From Pseudarthrobacter raffinosi (GTDB lineage Bacteria > Actinomycetota > Actinomycetes > Actinomycetales > Micrococcaceae): a stretch of DNA of 64,000 nucleotides. Shown here in pieces: positions 52,601-60,449 of this stretch. The DNA is taken from the NCBI RefSeq assembly GCF_023913735.1, contig NZ_JAMXBH010000003.1, positions 1 through 64,000 of the forward strand, read 5' to 3'. The first letter of the stretch is position 1. Every line of letters begins with the position of its first letter. The notes under the pieces were generated by a model, which was given only the letters and a program-made list of their open reading frames with translations, had not been told where the DNA came from and ran no database searches. A program made the position numbers and the translations under genes.

Positions 52601-52695
52601 ACGACGCTCCTGCCGCTACCGAGGTGCAGGCCGACGTGCACGCCGAGGAACCCGTGGGTGTCCCCGCCGAAACCACCGCGAGGGGCCAAGGATGA
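49633..52695 (+). CDS. mrpA: Na+/H+ antiporter subunit A with fused MrpB domain
   Basis: A 1020-residue Mrp subunit. Residues about 60-430 are the complex-I NuoL-like core (FWELTTILSYLLIGFARTRLAARR, SAYLHAAAMVKAGIYLVARLAPGF, KATLFLVVGIIDHQAGTRDVRQLSG). About 600-790 cover the DUF4040/MrpA C-terminal part. About 830-980 are MnhB-like (FSLYLLLAGHNLPGGGFAGGLTAGLALAIRYLAGG). Fusion of A and B is usual in actinobacteria. The start is GTG 49633. The last four bases overlap mrpC. As part of the complex it expels Na+ with proton uptake at high pH or salt. Confidence 0.95.
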   Translation: MITVLAVHFAVAAVAPFLFRAWGRNAFYALAAVPAVSFGWLLFQHGAVYSDVGAVSEVFPWIPGLDLEFAFRLDPLAWVMSLLILGIGALVLVYCARYFSLKDQDLGGFGAQFLAFAGVMFGLVIADDLLLMFIFWELTTILSYLLIGFARTRLAARRSALQALMVTTAGGLAMLVGLIMLGHSAGTYRISAILAQAPTLISGPSGGIVAAAVVLILAGAISKSALVPFHFWLPGAMAAPTPVSAYLHAAAMVKAGIYLVARLAPGFSDTAYWQSIVLGLGLATMLVGGYRALRQTDIKLILAYGTVSQLGFLTMVVGLGTPDAALAGLAMLLAHGLFKATLFLVVGIIDHQAGTRDVRQLSGVFRQSRALGIVAGIGAASMAGVPLLAGFVAKESVLEAFVHHASGGEAWSMVVLVGIVLGSVLTFAYSARFMWGAFAVKPGIERTMFKAVKPSFLAAPAVLSVLSIVYGLWPASVDAWVQPYAALFASTASGAGTPAEQAGHLALWHGFTPALGLTALTFALGLAMYFGRNLVARAQSRVPGWIDGDRMYQLTIGALDDTAVWITGRTQRGSLYFYLAVILTMAFALPLTAMVLAGKPLPDNLYFIDPYSPLQPVVGAGIVIGALAAVKANKRFLAVLMVSVTGYGIALMFALQGAPDLALTQMLVETIILVAFVLAMRSLPAELRDRTGGKYRVIRVIIGAAFGVTMVFAAIHAMGARVAVPVSLEFPRLAYEGGGGLNIVNVTLVDIRAWDTFGEISVLALAATGVASLIFVRGRGDRTRVSETIAEGSVGRQVAVDPGSREAADLAISRKFAASARDAWIVAGRTLAPERRSIIFEVVTRLIFHSLIIFSLYLLLAGHNLPGGGFAGGLTAGLALAIRYLAGGRFELREATPVGAGTLLGIGLATAAASGVVPLLLGGQVFQTAIIELWLPVFGDIKFVTSTIFDIGVYIVVIGLVLDVLRSLGSEIDEHFEEQRTAPAEDAPADDAPAATEVQADVHAEEPVGVPAETTARGQG

Positions 52696-53282
52696 GCGTC
52701 AACCTGACCCTGCTGACCGTGATGGGTGCCCTGTATGCGTGCGGCATCTACCTGATCCTGGAACGCAGCCTCACCCGGGTGCTGCTCGGGCTGATGCTGC
52801 TGGCCAACGCCACCAACCTGCTGATCCTGGCCACCGGCGGCTATGCCGGCCTGGCGCCCCTGTACAACAAGGCCACCGGCGCGCATGAGTACGCGGACCC
52901 GCTGCCGCAGGCCCTGATCCTCACGTCGATCGTGATCTCCTTCGCCGTGACGGCCTTTATGCTCGGCATCATCTACCGCACGTGGGTCCTGGCCCGCCAG
53001 GACGAGATCCAGGACGACATCGAGGACCTCCGCGTCGCCGAGACGCCCCGCTTCGACGCCGAGGACGACACCCCGATCCCGGCCGAAACTTCCGAGTTTC
53101 CCCTAACCATGCTGGGCGGCGACGGGAGCACGGTCTCAGATCACCCCACGGCGGCGGACGGCCCGGATGAGGCCGGTTCCGTCACCGCCGGTGCCAAGGA
53201 GATTTCTGCCCGGGACGCCGCCGCCGAAGAGCAACCCGGCTCGCAGAACGTAACCCCTGGTCCCGAAGGAGGTGTGAAGTGA
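52692..53282 (+). CDS. mrpC: Na+/H+ antiporter subunit C
   Basis: A 196-residue NuoK-like membrane subunit. Three helices span residues 1-110, with LERSLTRVLLGLMLLANATNLLIL and PLPQALILTSIVISFAVTAFMLGIIYRTW. The remaining 85 residues are an acidic, low-complexity cytoplasmic tail longer than in Bacillus MrpC (about 113 residues). Starts within an ATGA overlap with mrpA. Confidence 0.94.
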   Translation: MSVNLTLLTVMGALYACGIYLILERSLTRVLLGLMLLANATNLLILATGGYAGLAPLYNKATGAHEYADPLPQALILTSIVISFAVTAFMLGIIYRTWVLARQDEIQDDIEDLRVAETPRFDAEDDTPIPAETSEFPLTMLGGDGSTVSDHPTAADGPDEAGSVTAGAKEISARDAAAEEQPGSQNVTPGPEGGVK

Positions 53283-54886
53283 ACATGGCAAGCTTTGCCC
53301 CGCTCGCCGTCGTACTTCCCATCCTCGGTGCCGCCCTGGCCTTCCTGCTGATCCGGCACTCCCGCGCGCAGCGCGCGGTGAGCATCGGCGTGCTGTCCCT
53401 GACGCTCCTGCTGGAGTGCCTGCTGCTGGCGTCGGTGTGGGACGGCGGAACGGCTGCCGTGAACATCGGTGGCTGGCTGCCGCCGTGGGGCATCACGATG
53501 GTGGTGGACCAGTTCTCGTCCCTCATGCTCGTGGTGTCGTCGGCCATTAGCCTCGCTGTGTTGGTCTACGCCACCGGGCAGGGAATGGCCGACGGCGACC
53601 GGGACGCCCCGGTGTCGATCTTCCACCCCACCTACCTCATCCTTGTGGCCGGAGTGTCCAACGCGTTCCTGTCCGGGGATCTTTTCAACCTCTATGTCGG
53701 CTTCGAAATCCTGCTGACGGCAAGCTATGTCCTGATGACCCTGGGTGGGACCGGCCCCCGCATCCGCGCCGGCGTCACCTACGTGGTGGTGTCCGTGGTG
53801 TCCTCGGTGCTGTTCCTGATCTCCATCGCCATGGTTTACGGGGCCACCGGCACCGTGAACATGGCCGATCTCGCCGTCAAGCTCGCGGACCTGGACGAAG
53901 GAACCCGCACCCTGCTCCATGTCATGCTCCTGGTGGCCTTCGGCATCAAGGCGGCCGTTTTTCCGTTGTCCTTCTGGCTGCCGGACTCCTATCCCACCGC
54001 CCCTGCGCCGGTCACGGCCGTGTTCGCGGGCCTGCTGACCAAGGTGGGCGTCTATGCGATGGTGCGTACCGAAACCCTGCTGTTTCCCGGTGACAGCCTG
54101 GACACGCCGCTGATGGTGGCGGCGCTGCTGACCATGGTGGTGGGAATCCTGGGCGCCCTGGCCCAGAGCGACATCAAGCGTCTGCTGTCCTTCACCTTGG
54201 TCAGCCACATCGGATACATGGTGTTCGGCCTGGCCATGTCTTCGGTGGCCGGACTGGGTGCCGCCGTGTTCTACGTGGCCCACCACATCACCATCCAAAC
54301 AAGCTTGTTCCTGGTCACCGGGCTGATTGAACGCCGTGGCGGCAGTTCATCCGTGGACCGGCTGGCGGGCCTCGCCAAGCTGTCACCCATCCTGGCCCTG
54401 CTGTTCTTTATCCCCGCCATGAACCTTGCCGGGATCCCGCCGTTCTCCGGTTTCCTGGGGAAAGTGGGGCTCATCCAGGCGGGCATCGAACTGGGCACAC
54501 CCCTGGCCTACGCCCTGGTGATCGGCGGTGTGGTCACCAGCCTCCTGACCCTGCTGGCCGTCGCGCGCGTCTGGAACCGCGCCTTCTGGCGCAAGCCCTC
54601 GGACGCCGAGCACCCGGACCCCGTCCTGCGGGCCGAGCCGGAGGATTCGGACACCGGCAGCCGGGCCGGCCGCAAGAACGTCACGCTGCTGCCCCGCACC
54701 ATGGTGGGCTCAACCCTGGGCCTGGTGGTCCTGGGCGTCTCGCTCACTGTTTTCGCGGGCCCGCTGTTCACAGTCTCGGACCAGGCCGCCCACGAAATGC
54801 TGGACCGGTCCGCCTACATCCAGGCCGTGCTGGGCGAGGACACGGACGTTCCCCCGCTGGCCCTGAAAAACGGTGGGGGCAAATGA
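53279..54886 (+). CDS. mrpD: Na+/H+ antiporter subunit D
   Basis: A 535-residue NuoN/NuoM-like subunit with about 14 helices: VGFEILLTASYVLMTLGG, FGIKAAVFPLSFWLPDSYPTAPAPVTAVFAGLLTKVGVYAMVR and QSDIKRLLSFTLVSHIGYMVFGLA. The conserved Glu and Lys residues of the proton channel lie in these stretches. Overlaps mrpC by four bases (GTGA) and mrpE by four (ATGA). Confidence 0.95.
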   Translation: MNMASFAPLAVVLPILGAALAFLLIRHSRAQRAVSIGVLSLTLLLECLLLASVWDGGTAAVNIGGWLPPWGITMVVDQFSSLMLVVSSAISLAVLVYATGQGMADGDRDAPVSIFHPTYLILVAGVSNAFLSGDLFNLYVGFEILLTASYVLMTLGGTGPRIRAGVTYVVVSVVSSVLFLISIAMVYGATGTVNMADLAVKLADLDEGTRTLLHVMLLVAFGIKAAVFPLSFWLPDSYPTAPAPVTAVFAGLLTKVGVYAMVRTETLLFPGDSLDTPLMVAALLTMVVGILGALAQSDIKRLLSFTLVSHIGYMVFGLAMSSVAGLGAAVFYVAHHITIQTSLFLVTGLIERRGGSSSVDRLAGLAKLSPILALLFFIPAMNLAGIPPFSGFLGKVGLIQAGIELGTPLAYALVIGGVVTSLLTLLAVARVWNRAFWRKPSDAEHPDPVLRAEPEDSDTGSRAGRKNVTLLPRTMVGSTLGLVVLGVSLTVFAGPLFTVSDQAAHEMLDRSAYIQAVLGEDTDVPPLALKNGGGK

Positions 54887-55428
54887 GCCGCCGCCGGATT
54901 TCCCTCCGCCAGGAACTGCCCCTGCTGGTATGGCTGGTGCTTGTCTGGGGCGCCCTGTGGCAGGACTTCAGCCCCGGCAACCTGCTCTTCGGCGCGTTGC
55001 TGGCGGTGCTCGTGGCCCGGATATTCTATCTGCCGCCGGTGGAACTCAGCGGCCGGTTCAACATTCTTTATGCAGTGCCATTTGCCCTGCGTTTCCTGGG
55101 CAGGGTGGCGGCAGCCAGCGTCGAGGTCATGTACCTGGCGGCGGTCCGCGGCCCGCGGGTCATCAACGCCGTCGTCGCTGTTCCGTTGCGGAGCCACCAG
55201 GACCTGATGGTCACCGCCACCGGGCACGTGATCTCGCTGATCCCGGGCTCCCTGGTGGTGGAAGTGGACCGGTCAACGTCCACCCTCTACCTCCACGCGC
55301 TCAACGTCAGCAGCCCGGAAGAAGTGGAAAGCCTGCGCAAGGAAGTCCGCTCCATCGAAGCGGGCCTGATCAGGATCATGGGCACCCGCGAAGAACTCGA
55401 AGCAATCCGGCAGGAGGCCGCAGCATGA
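54883..55428 (+). CDS. mrpE: Na+/H+ antiporter subunit E
   Basis: A 181-residue subunit. N-terminal helices (LPLLVWLVLVWGALW, NLLFGALLAVLVAR) lead to the conserved MrpE part: LTATGHVISLIPGSLVVEVDRSTSTLYLHALNVSSPEEVESLRKEV. This is the family's longest invariant region. Coupled to mrpD and mrpF by four-base overlaps. Confidence 0.95.
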   Translation: MSRRRISLRQELPLLVWLVLVWGALWQDFSPGNLLFGALLAVLVARIFYLPPVELSGRFNILYAVPFALRFLGRVAAASVEVMYLAAVRGPRVINAVVAVPLRSHQDLMVTATGHVISLIPGSLVVEVDRSTSTLYLHALNVSSPEEVESLRKEVRSIEAGLIRIMGTREELEAIRQEAAA

Positions 55429-55703
55429 TGCAGACCGTCCTGGCTGTCACGGCAGTCATTCTTTCGCTGGCGGCGGCAGGAGCCATCATCAGGATCTCCC
55501 GCGGCCCGTCGCTGCTGGACCGGGTGCTGGCCTCCGACGTCCTGCTCGCAATCCTCGGCGCTGCCCTGTGCATCGACATGGCCGTTAACCGGCACCTGAA
55601 CAACCTGATGCTGCTGGTGGCGCTGTCCGTGGTTGGCTTCATCGGTTCGGTGACCGTTGCGCGCTTCGTGGCCGACCGGCGGGAGCAAGCCAATGAATCC
55701 TGA
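55425..55703 (+). CDS. mrpF: Na+/H+ antiporter subunit F
   Basis: A 92-residue three-helix subunit (start MMQTVLAVTA). Motifs RISRGPSLLDRVLASDVLLA and MAVNRHLNNLMLLVALSVVGFIGSVTVARF match MrpF/PhaF. ATGA overlap with mrpE, 11-base overlap with mrpG. Confidence 0.94.
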   Translation: MMQTVLAVTAVILSLAAAGAIIRISRGPSLLDRVLASDVLLAILGAALCIDMAVNRHLNNLMLLVALSVVGFIGSVTVARFVADRREQANES

Positions 55704-56115
55704 GGCCAGCGTGGTTGACAATGTCATCGACACCGTCTCGGCGGTGTTCCTGGTGGTGGGTGCCCTTATGTCGCTCGCCGCCGCTGTGGGCCTGCTCCGC
55801 TTCCCGGATCTGCTGAGCCGCATGCACGCGGCCACCAAGCCCCAGGTGCTGGGTCTGTTCCTGCTCCTGGCGGCGATCGGCCTGCAGCTGCGCAGCTGGT
55901 GGGTGTGGCCGGTGCTGCTGGTGGCCTGGATTTTCCAGCTGCTGACGGTGCCGATTTCCGCCCATATGGTGGGCCGCGCCGGGTACCGCACCAAACACCT
56001 GCACCGCGAGCTGCTCAGCTCCGATGAACTCGAGGCCGTGGTTCAGAAGGCGGCCCAGTCGGCCCGGGATGAGTCGTCCAGGGATGAAGCGTCTGACGGC
56101 GGCCGGCGGGACTGA
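55693..56115 (+). CDS. mrpG: Na+/H+ antiporter subunit G
   Basis: A 140-residue three-helix subunit that closes the operon. I use the ATG at 55693 (MNPEASVVDN), not the earlier in-frame ATG. Signature AAVGLLRFPDLLSRMHAATKPQVLGLFLLLAAIGLQL and the following TVPISAHMVGRAGYRT fit MrpG. The C-terminal 30 residues are a polar tail. A terminator-like palindrome follows. Confidence 0.93.
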   Translation: MNPEASVVDNVIDTVSAVFLVVGALMSLAAAVGLLRFPDLLSRMHAATKPQVLGLFLLLAAIGLQLRSWWVWPVLLVAWIFQLLTVPISAHMVGRAGYRTKHLHRELLSSDELEAVVQKAAQSARDESSRDEASDGGRRD

Positions 56116-56144
56116 GCGTCACGCGCAGCCCCCAGCGTCCCTTG

Positions 56145-56213
56145 TGAGTTCACCTTCCAGATACTGCGGGCATCTCGGCCGGTTTGAACCGATTAGCTGG
56201 ACGGTGAAACTCA
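56145..56213. terminator. Convergent terminator after mrpG
   Basis: TGAGTTCACCTTCCAG (56145-56160) pairs with CTGGACGGTGAAACTCA (56197-56213), with one bulge, and an inner GGTTTGAACC hairpin sits at 56181-56190. It separates mrpG from the convergent DUF4235 gene. Confidence 0.75.
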
Positions 56214-56229
56214 GGGGATGGTGATGCGG

Positions 56230-56493
56230 TCAGACGATGTCCTGGGACTTGGCGAAGCGGGTGATGGCCCGCTGCGTGCCGCGGTTGGCGAGCACCTGGA
56301 TGATAGTGCTGACCGAGGCCGAGATGAGCGCGAACGTCAGCGCCGAGCGAAGGCTCGTGGGGGTGTCTTCATCCCTGCCGGTCGGGGGCTTCCGGCCGGT
56401 GGACTTTTCCCATACGGTATTGACCATCTTGGTGCCGACGAATCCGGCGCCGAGGCTGATTGCAGTGCCGAGCAGCTTGATGAACAGGTTCAT
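56230..56493 (-). CDS. DUF4235-family small membrane protein
   Basis: An 87-residue protein with two helices (LLGTAISLGAGFVGTKMVNTVW and SALTFALISASVSTIIQVLANRG) separated by a basic, charged loop (EKSTGRKPPTGRDED). This pattern defines DUF4235, a small actinobacterial family of unknown role. Ends with basic FAKSQDIV. Confidence 0.88.
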   Translation of the reverse strand: MNLFIKLLGTAISLGAGFVGTKMVNTVWEKSTGRKPPTGRDEDTPTSLRSALTFALISASVSTIIQVLANRGTQRAITRFAKSQDIV

Positions 56494-56534
56494 TCGTTGA
56501 ACTCCTTTTGAGCGGATCCGGGATTGTCTTTAGC

Positions 56535-57077
56535 CTAACCCGCATGCATGGACTCCAGAATCTCCCGCAGGGCCTCCACCACGAGATCATGGTCCTGTTG
56601 CTGGGGCAGGCCCGAGACCGTTACCGTGGCCACTGCACCCACACCGGTGACGTAGACCGGGAAGCAGCCGCCGTGCGGGGCATAGGTGGACTCGTCGAAC
56701 CAGCCGTGGTCCTCGATCCGGCCGCCGTGCAGCCTGCCGCGGAGGCCCACCAGCAGCGACGGGATATCATACCTGGCGGCGGTGCGCTGCTTGGCCCGGA
56801 CCCAGTGCTCGTTGTCCGGCGTGGCGCCGTCCAAGGCCACGTGGAACAGGACCTGGTCACCCTTGGTGATGTCGATCGCGATGGGCAGCTTCCGGCTCTT
56901 GCCCAGCTCCACCAGGAGCAGCCCGAGGTTGAGGGAGTCGTCCTTGCTGAAATGCGGAAACTGCAGCTCGTTGATCTCGGCTTTGACCCGGGCAATCAGG
57001 GCCTCAAGCAGCCCCGCCGGCTGGGGCACTGTCGAATCGGGATTGAACGCAGTCACAGTCGGGTTGTTGGCAGTCAT
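56535..57077 (-). CDS. UPF0303 / haem-degrading-domain (DUF336-like) protein
   Basis: A 180-residue cytoplasmic protein. The ATG at 57077 (MTANNPTV) is preferred to one nine bases earlier. The core, LLVELGKSRKLPIAIDITKGDQVLFHVAL, then DNEHWVRAKQRTA, then HGGCFPVYVTGVGAVATVTVSGLPQQQDHDLVVEALRE, fits the UPF0303/HbpS-like fold (GlcG/HbpS superfamily). Members bind haem or corrinoid-like ligands in some cases, but function is unclear. Confidence 0.85.
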   Translation of the reverse strand: MTANNPTVTAFNPDSTVPQPAGLLEALIARVKAEINELQFPHFSKDDSLNLGLLLVELGKSRKLPIAIDITKGDQVLFHVALDGATPDNEHWVRAKQRTAARYDIPSLLVGLRGRLHGGRIEDHGWFDESTYAPHGGCFPVYVTGVGAVATVTVSGLPQQQDHDLVVEALREILESMHAG

Positions 57078-57139
57078 GGCCCACAATCTACCCCGCCCGC
57101 GGTGTAAACTGGAGCACGCCCATCAGGGCAGATTTATTA

Positions 57140-57262
57140 CGACAGGGGAGCGCCGCCGTCGGACATCACTGGCATTGCCAGGGAACCGCAGGTGGGCGCT
57201 GAGAGTGCGGACAGCCGCAGACCCTCGAACCTGATCCGGTTAGTACCGGCGCAAGGGAGTCG
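57140..57262 (+). ncRNA. TPP riboswitch (THI element)
   Basis: Conserved blocks are in order: GGGGAGC at about 57145, GCTGAGAGTGCGG at 57198-57210, CCGCAGACCCTCGAACCTGATC at 57215-57236 and GGTTAGTACCGGCGCAAGGGAG ending near 57259. These form the pyrimidine- and pyrophosphate-sensing arms of the thiamine pyrophosphate aptamer. It lies upstream of ykoEDC-type genes, which should be shut off when TPP is plentiful. Confidence 0.94.
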
Positions 57263-57270
57263 AGTTCTCG

Positions 57271-57313
57271 AAGTGTCCGGAAACGGCGGCAGCGCCGCAC
57301 GCCGGGGCACTTT
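57271..57313 (+). terminator. Riboswitch expression-platform hairpin
   Basis: AAGTGTCCGG (57271-57280) pairs with CCGGGGCACTT (57302-57312), enclosing a GGCGGC/GCCGC inner stem. It is followed by TTTCCCC and lies between the TPP aptamer and the ykoE start. It may be the terminator stem formed in the ligand-bound state. The alternative anti-terminator is not obvious by eye. Confidence 0.6.
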
Positions 57314-57340
57314 CCCCTCCTGTTCCTCAGGAGGACCAAA

Positions 57341-57991
57341 ATGACAACTGCAGCAATCAAAAAGACCGGCAATACCTGGCGTGTTGTGGACATCGTGGTG
57401 GCGGCGCTCATCGCCATCACCGGCGGCGTGATCTTCTGGGCCTGGTCCCAGGGCGCCGGCATCGTCTCCGCCCCCATGAACGCCGTTTACCCCCCGCTGA
57501 CCGGCCTGATCGCCGGTGGCTGGATGATCCCGGCAGTGCTGGGCATGCTCATCATCCGCAAACCCGGCGCGGCGCTCTTCTGCGAAGCGGTGGCCGCCAC
57601 CGGCGAACTCATCATGGGCTCGCAGTACGGCGCCACCGTGCTGATCTCCGGACTCCTCCAGGGCCTGGGCGCCGAACTGGTGTTCTTCCTGCTGGTGTAC
57701 GGCAACTTCCGGTTCAAGTCCTTCCTGCACCAGAAGTACAACCTCATCGCCGCGCTGCTGGCCGGTGCCGGCGCGGGCCTGTTCTGCGGCCTCAATGACT
57801 CGTTCCTGCCGTGGGGCTGGAACATCGCCTACGAGCCCGCCGACAAGCTCGCGTACATCGCGTTCTGCACCATCTCCGGCGCGGTGATTGCGGGCGCGCT
57901 GTCCTGGATCGCCACCCGCGGCCTGGCCAGGACCGGCGTGCTGAGCTCGTTCGCATCCCGGAAGGCAGCTTCGGAGCCCGTCTTCAACTGA
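57341..57991 (+). CDS. ykoE: ECF transporter S component (YkoE-like)
   Basis: A 216-residue membrane protein with six helices. Sequence WRVVDIVVAALIAITGGVIFWAWSQ, PPLTGLIAGGWMIPAVLGMLIIRKPGAALFCEAVAATGELIMGSQYG and GAELVFFLLVYGNFRFKSF fit the YkoE substrate-binding subunit for hydroxymethylpyrimidine or a thiamine precursor. Good AGGAGG site 4-10 bases before the ATG. Under the TPP riboswitch. Confidence 0.9.
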   Translation: MTTAAIKKTGNTWRVVDIVVAALIAITGGVIFWAWSQGAGIVSAPMNAVYPPLTGLIAGGWMIPAVLGMLIIRKPGAALFCEAVAATGELIMGSQYGATVLISGLLQGLGAELVFFLLVYGNFRFKSFLHQKYNLIAALLAGAGAGLFCGLNDSFLPWGWNIAYEPADKLAYIAFCTISGAVIAGALSWIATRGLARTGVLSSFASRKAASEPVFN

Positions 57992-59610
57992 TGACCGCTT
58001 CCGACGCCGGCGCTTCCGGAGTACGCCCCGCCGCGGTGTCCGCCCGTGGCTGGGGCTGGCGGCATGCCGGACGTTCCGCCCCCGCCGTCCGGGGGCTCGA
58101 CCTCGACATCGCTCCCGGCGAGCGGGTGCTGCTGCTGGGCCCATCGGGCGCGGGCAAGTCAACGCTGCTGCATGCGCTCGCAGGAGTGCTGGGGGATGAA
58201 GGGGACGACGCCGACGAAACCGGTTCGCTGCTGATCGACGGTGTGGTGCCGCGCGGGCAGCGCGGCCGCTCGGGACTGATGCAGCAGGATCCGGAAACGC
58301 AGGTGGTTCTTTCGCGCCTGGGCGACGACGTCGCCTTCGGCGCCGAGAACCTCGCCGTTCCGCGGGACGAGATCTGGCGCCGCGTCCATGAAGCGCTCGA
58401 CGACGTCGGGCTGCGAAGTGCCGGGGGCGGCGGTTTGAACGCCGGCGCCGGCGCCGGTTTGAACGCCGGCGGGCTCCCGCTGGACCACCCGACGTCGGCC
58501 CTGTCCGGCGGGCAGAAGCAGCGCCTGGCGCTGGCCGGGATCCTCGCGATGCGGCCCGGGCTGATCCTGCTGGATGAGCCCACCGCGAACTTGGATCCCG
58601 CCGGCGTGCTGGAAGTCCGCGACGCCGTGGGCCGCTGCCTGGACAAAACCGGAGCCACCCTCGTTGTGGTGGAACACCGTGTGTCCGTCTGGAAGGACCT
58701 GGTGGACCGGATTGTGGTGCTGCAGCCGGGCTCGGCAGCGGGTTCCGCTGCTTCCCCCGCTACGTCCGCAGTCCTGCTGGACGGGCCGCCGGACCAGGTG
58801 CTTGCGGAGGCGCGGGACATGCTGATCGGCGCGGGTGTCTGGGTGCCGGGCTATGTTCCGGCAACCCGCCGCCGCGTGTCCGCAGGCTCAGGTGACCTGC
58901 TGCTGGCGGCCGAGGACCTTGCCGTCTCCCGCGAGCGTCCGCGGCGCCGCGGCTTCCGGACGATCCCGCCCGTACCGGTGCAGCAGGGCATCACGGCCCT
59001 GGTCCGTTCCGGCCAGGCACTCACCGTCACGGGGCCCAACGGCGCCGGAAAGTCAACGTTTGCGCTGACGCTCGCCGGACTTCTTGCGCCGGTGGCGGGA
59101 AAGGTGTCGGCCGCCGTCGAGCTTTCCGAGGGGGCCGGGATCGATCCCTTCAAATGGAAAGCCAACCAGCTGATTTCCCGCATCGGAACCGTCTTCCAGG
59201 AGCCTGAGCACCAGTTTGTCACCGGCCGTGTGCTGGACGAGCTGATGTTCGGTCCGCGGCATCTGGGACATGGCGAGGAACGGGTTGATGAGCTGCTGGA
59301 ACGGCTGCGCCTGACGCACCTGGTGGACGCCAATCCGTACACGCTGTCCGGTGGCGAAAAGCGGCGCCTGTCGGTGGCCACCGTCCTCGCGGCCCACCCT
59401 CGTGTGCTGGTGCTCGACGAGCCGACGTTCGGCCAGGATGCCAACACCTGGGCCGAGCTCGCATCGTTCCTCTCGGAACTGCTCGACGCCGGGACCTCAG
59501 TGGTTTCCGTGACCCACGACCAGGAATTCAGCGCCGTCCTGGGCGGGGCCGAACTGCGGCTGGGCCCGGCCTCGCGCGGCGGCGCCCGCCAGGAAGCAGG
59601 TGCGGCATGA
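57991..59610 (+). CDS. ykoD: ECF transporter double ATPase (YkoD-like)
   Basis: A 539-residue energy-coupling factor with two ABC domains in one chain. Domain 1: Walker A GPSGAGKST, signature LSGGQKQRLALAG, Walker B LILLDEPTANLD. Domain 2: Walker A GPNGAGKST, signature LSGGEKRRLSVAT, Walker B VLVLDEPTFGQD. The ATG at 57991 overlaps the ykoE stop by one base; an upstream in-frame ATG lies inside ykoE and is ignored. A glycine/asparagine repeat (NAGAGAGLNAG) interrupts domain 1 near residue 155. Confidence 0.93.
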   Translation: MTASDAGASGVRPAAVSARGWGWRHAGRSAPAVRGLDLDIAPGERVLLLGPSGAGKSTLLHALAGVLGDEGDDADETGSLLIDGVVPRGQRGRSGLMQQDPETQVVLSRLGDDVAFGAENLAVPRDEIWRRVHEALDDVGLRSAGGGGLNAGAGAGLNAGGLPLDHPTSALSGGQKQRLALAGILAMRPGLILLDEPTANLDPAGVLEVRDAVGRCLDKTGATLVVVEHRVSVWKDLVDRIVVLQPGSAAGSAASPATSAVLLDGPPDQVLAEARDMLIGAGVWVPGYVPATRRRVSAGSGDLLLAAEDLAVSRERPRRRGFRTIPPVPVQQGITALVRSGQALTVTGPNGAGKSTFALTLAGLLAPVAGKVSAAVELSEGAGIDPFKWKANQLISRIGTVFQEPEHQFVTGRVLDELMFGPRHLGHGEERVDELLERLRLTHLVDANPYTLSGGEKRRLSVATVLAAHPRVLVLDEPTFGQDANTWAELASFLSELLDAGTSVVSVTHDQEFSAVLGGAELRLGPASRGGARQEAGAA

Positions 59611-60401
59611 GGGATGCCCTGACCCTCCGCAACAACCACGGGCTGCTGACGCGCGCCAACCCGCTGGCCAAGTTCGCCGTCGTCTTCCTCATCACCCTGG
59701 TGCTGGCGCTCTCCATCGACTGGGTGTCTGCCTCGGTGGCGCTTGCGGCGGAACTGGCGCTCTTTCCGTTGGCCGGCCTCACGCTGCGCCTCTTGTGGCA
59801 GCGCGGCTGGCCGCTCATCCTCGCGGCAGCCCTGGGCGGCTGGAGCACGGCGATCGTCGCGGCGGACAGCGGCGCTGTGCTGCTCGACGTCGGGATCTGG
59901 TCCATCAGCGAGGGTTCCCTGCAGCTGGGAATCGGTTTTATGCTGCGCGGGCTCGCGATTGCCCTGCCGGCGATCCTGCTCATGACCTGCACAGATCCCA
60001 CCGACCTCGCCGATGCGCTGGCCCAGAAGGCCCGGCTGCCGCACCGTTTTGTCCTTGGCACGCTGGCAGCGATGCGGCTCGTGGGACTCATGGCCGAGGA
60101 GTGGCAGACCATCGGCATGGCGCGGCGGGCCCGCGGCGTCGGTTCGCAGGGCAGCCCGCTGCAACGGCTGCGGGCCACCCTCGGGCAGAGCTTCGGGCTC
60201 CTGGTCCAGGCCATCCGCCGGGCGTCCCGGCTGGCCATCACCATGGAAGCGCGCGGTTTTGGCGCGGGGCATAGGACGTGGGCGCGGGAATCCACGTATT
60301 CGCGGCTGGATGCCTGGGTGCTGGCGGGCGGCGTGCTGATCGCAGCGGCTGCTGTGGTTGCCGCGGCCGGGATGGGGACCTGGAACTTCGTCTGGCGTTA
60401 G
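59607..60401 (+). CDS. ykoC: ECF transporter T component (YkoC-like)
   Basis: A 264-residue transmembrane coupling protein. Motifs are LLTRANPLAKFAVVFLITLVLALSIDW at the start and the two coupling-helix Ala-Arg-Gly motifs, of which MARRARGVGSQGSPLQRLRA and TMEARGFGAGHRTWAR are visible. Overlaps ykoD by four bases (ATGA). It completes the riboswitch-controlled operon. Confidence 0.92.
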   Translation: MRDALTLRNNHGLLTRANPLAKFAVVFLITLVLALSIDWVSASVALAAELALFPLAGLTLRLLWQRGWPLILAAALGGWSTAIVAADSGAVLLDVGIWSISEGSLQLGIGFMLRGLAIALPAILLMTCTDPTDLADALAQKARLPHRFVLGTLAAMRLVGLMAEEWQTIGMARRARGVGSQGSPLQRLRATLGQSFGLLVQAIRRASRLAITMEARGFGAGHRTWARESTYSRLDAWVLAGGVLIAAAAVVAAAGMGTWNFVWR

Positions 60402-60449
60402 TCCGGGCGGGCCATGCTTCTGGATTCTGGCTACGCCGCGCTGTGCTTG

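Noticed and set aside
50818..52689. Minus-strand 623-codon frame opposite mrpA
   Set aside because: Shadow of a conserved antiporter subunit; composition is charged and repetitive.
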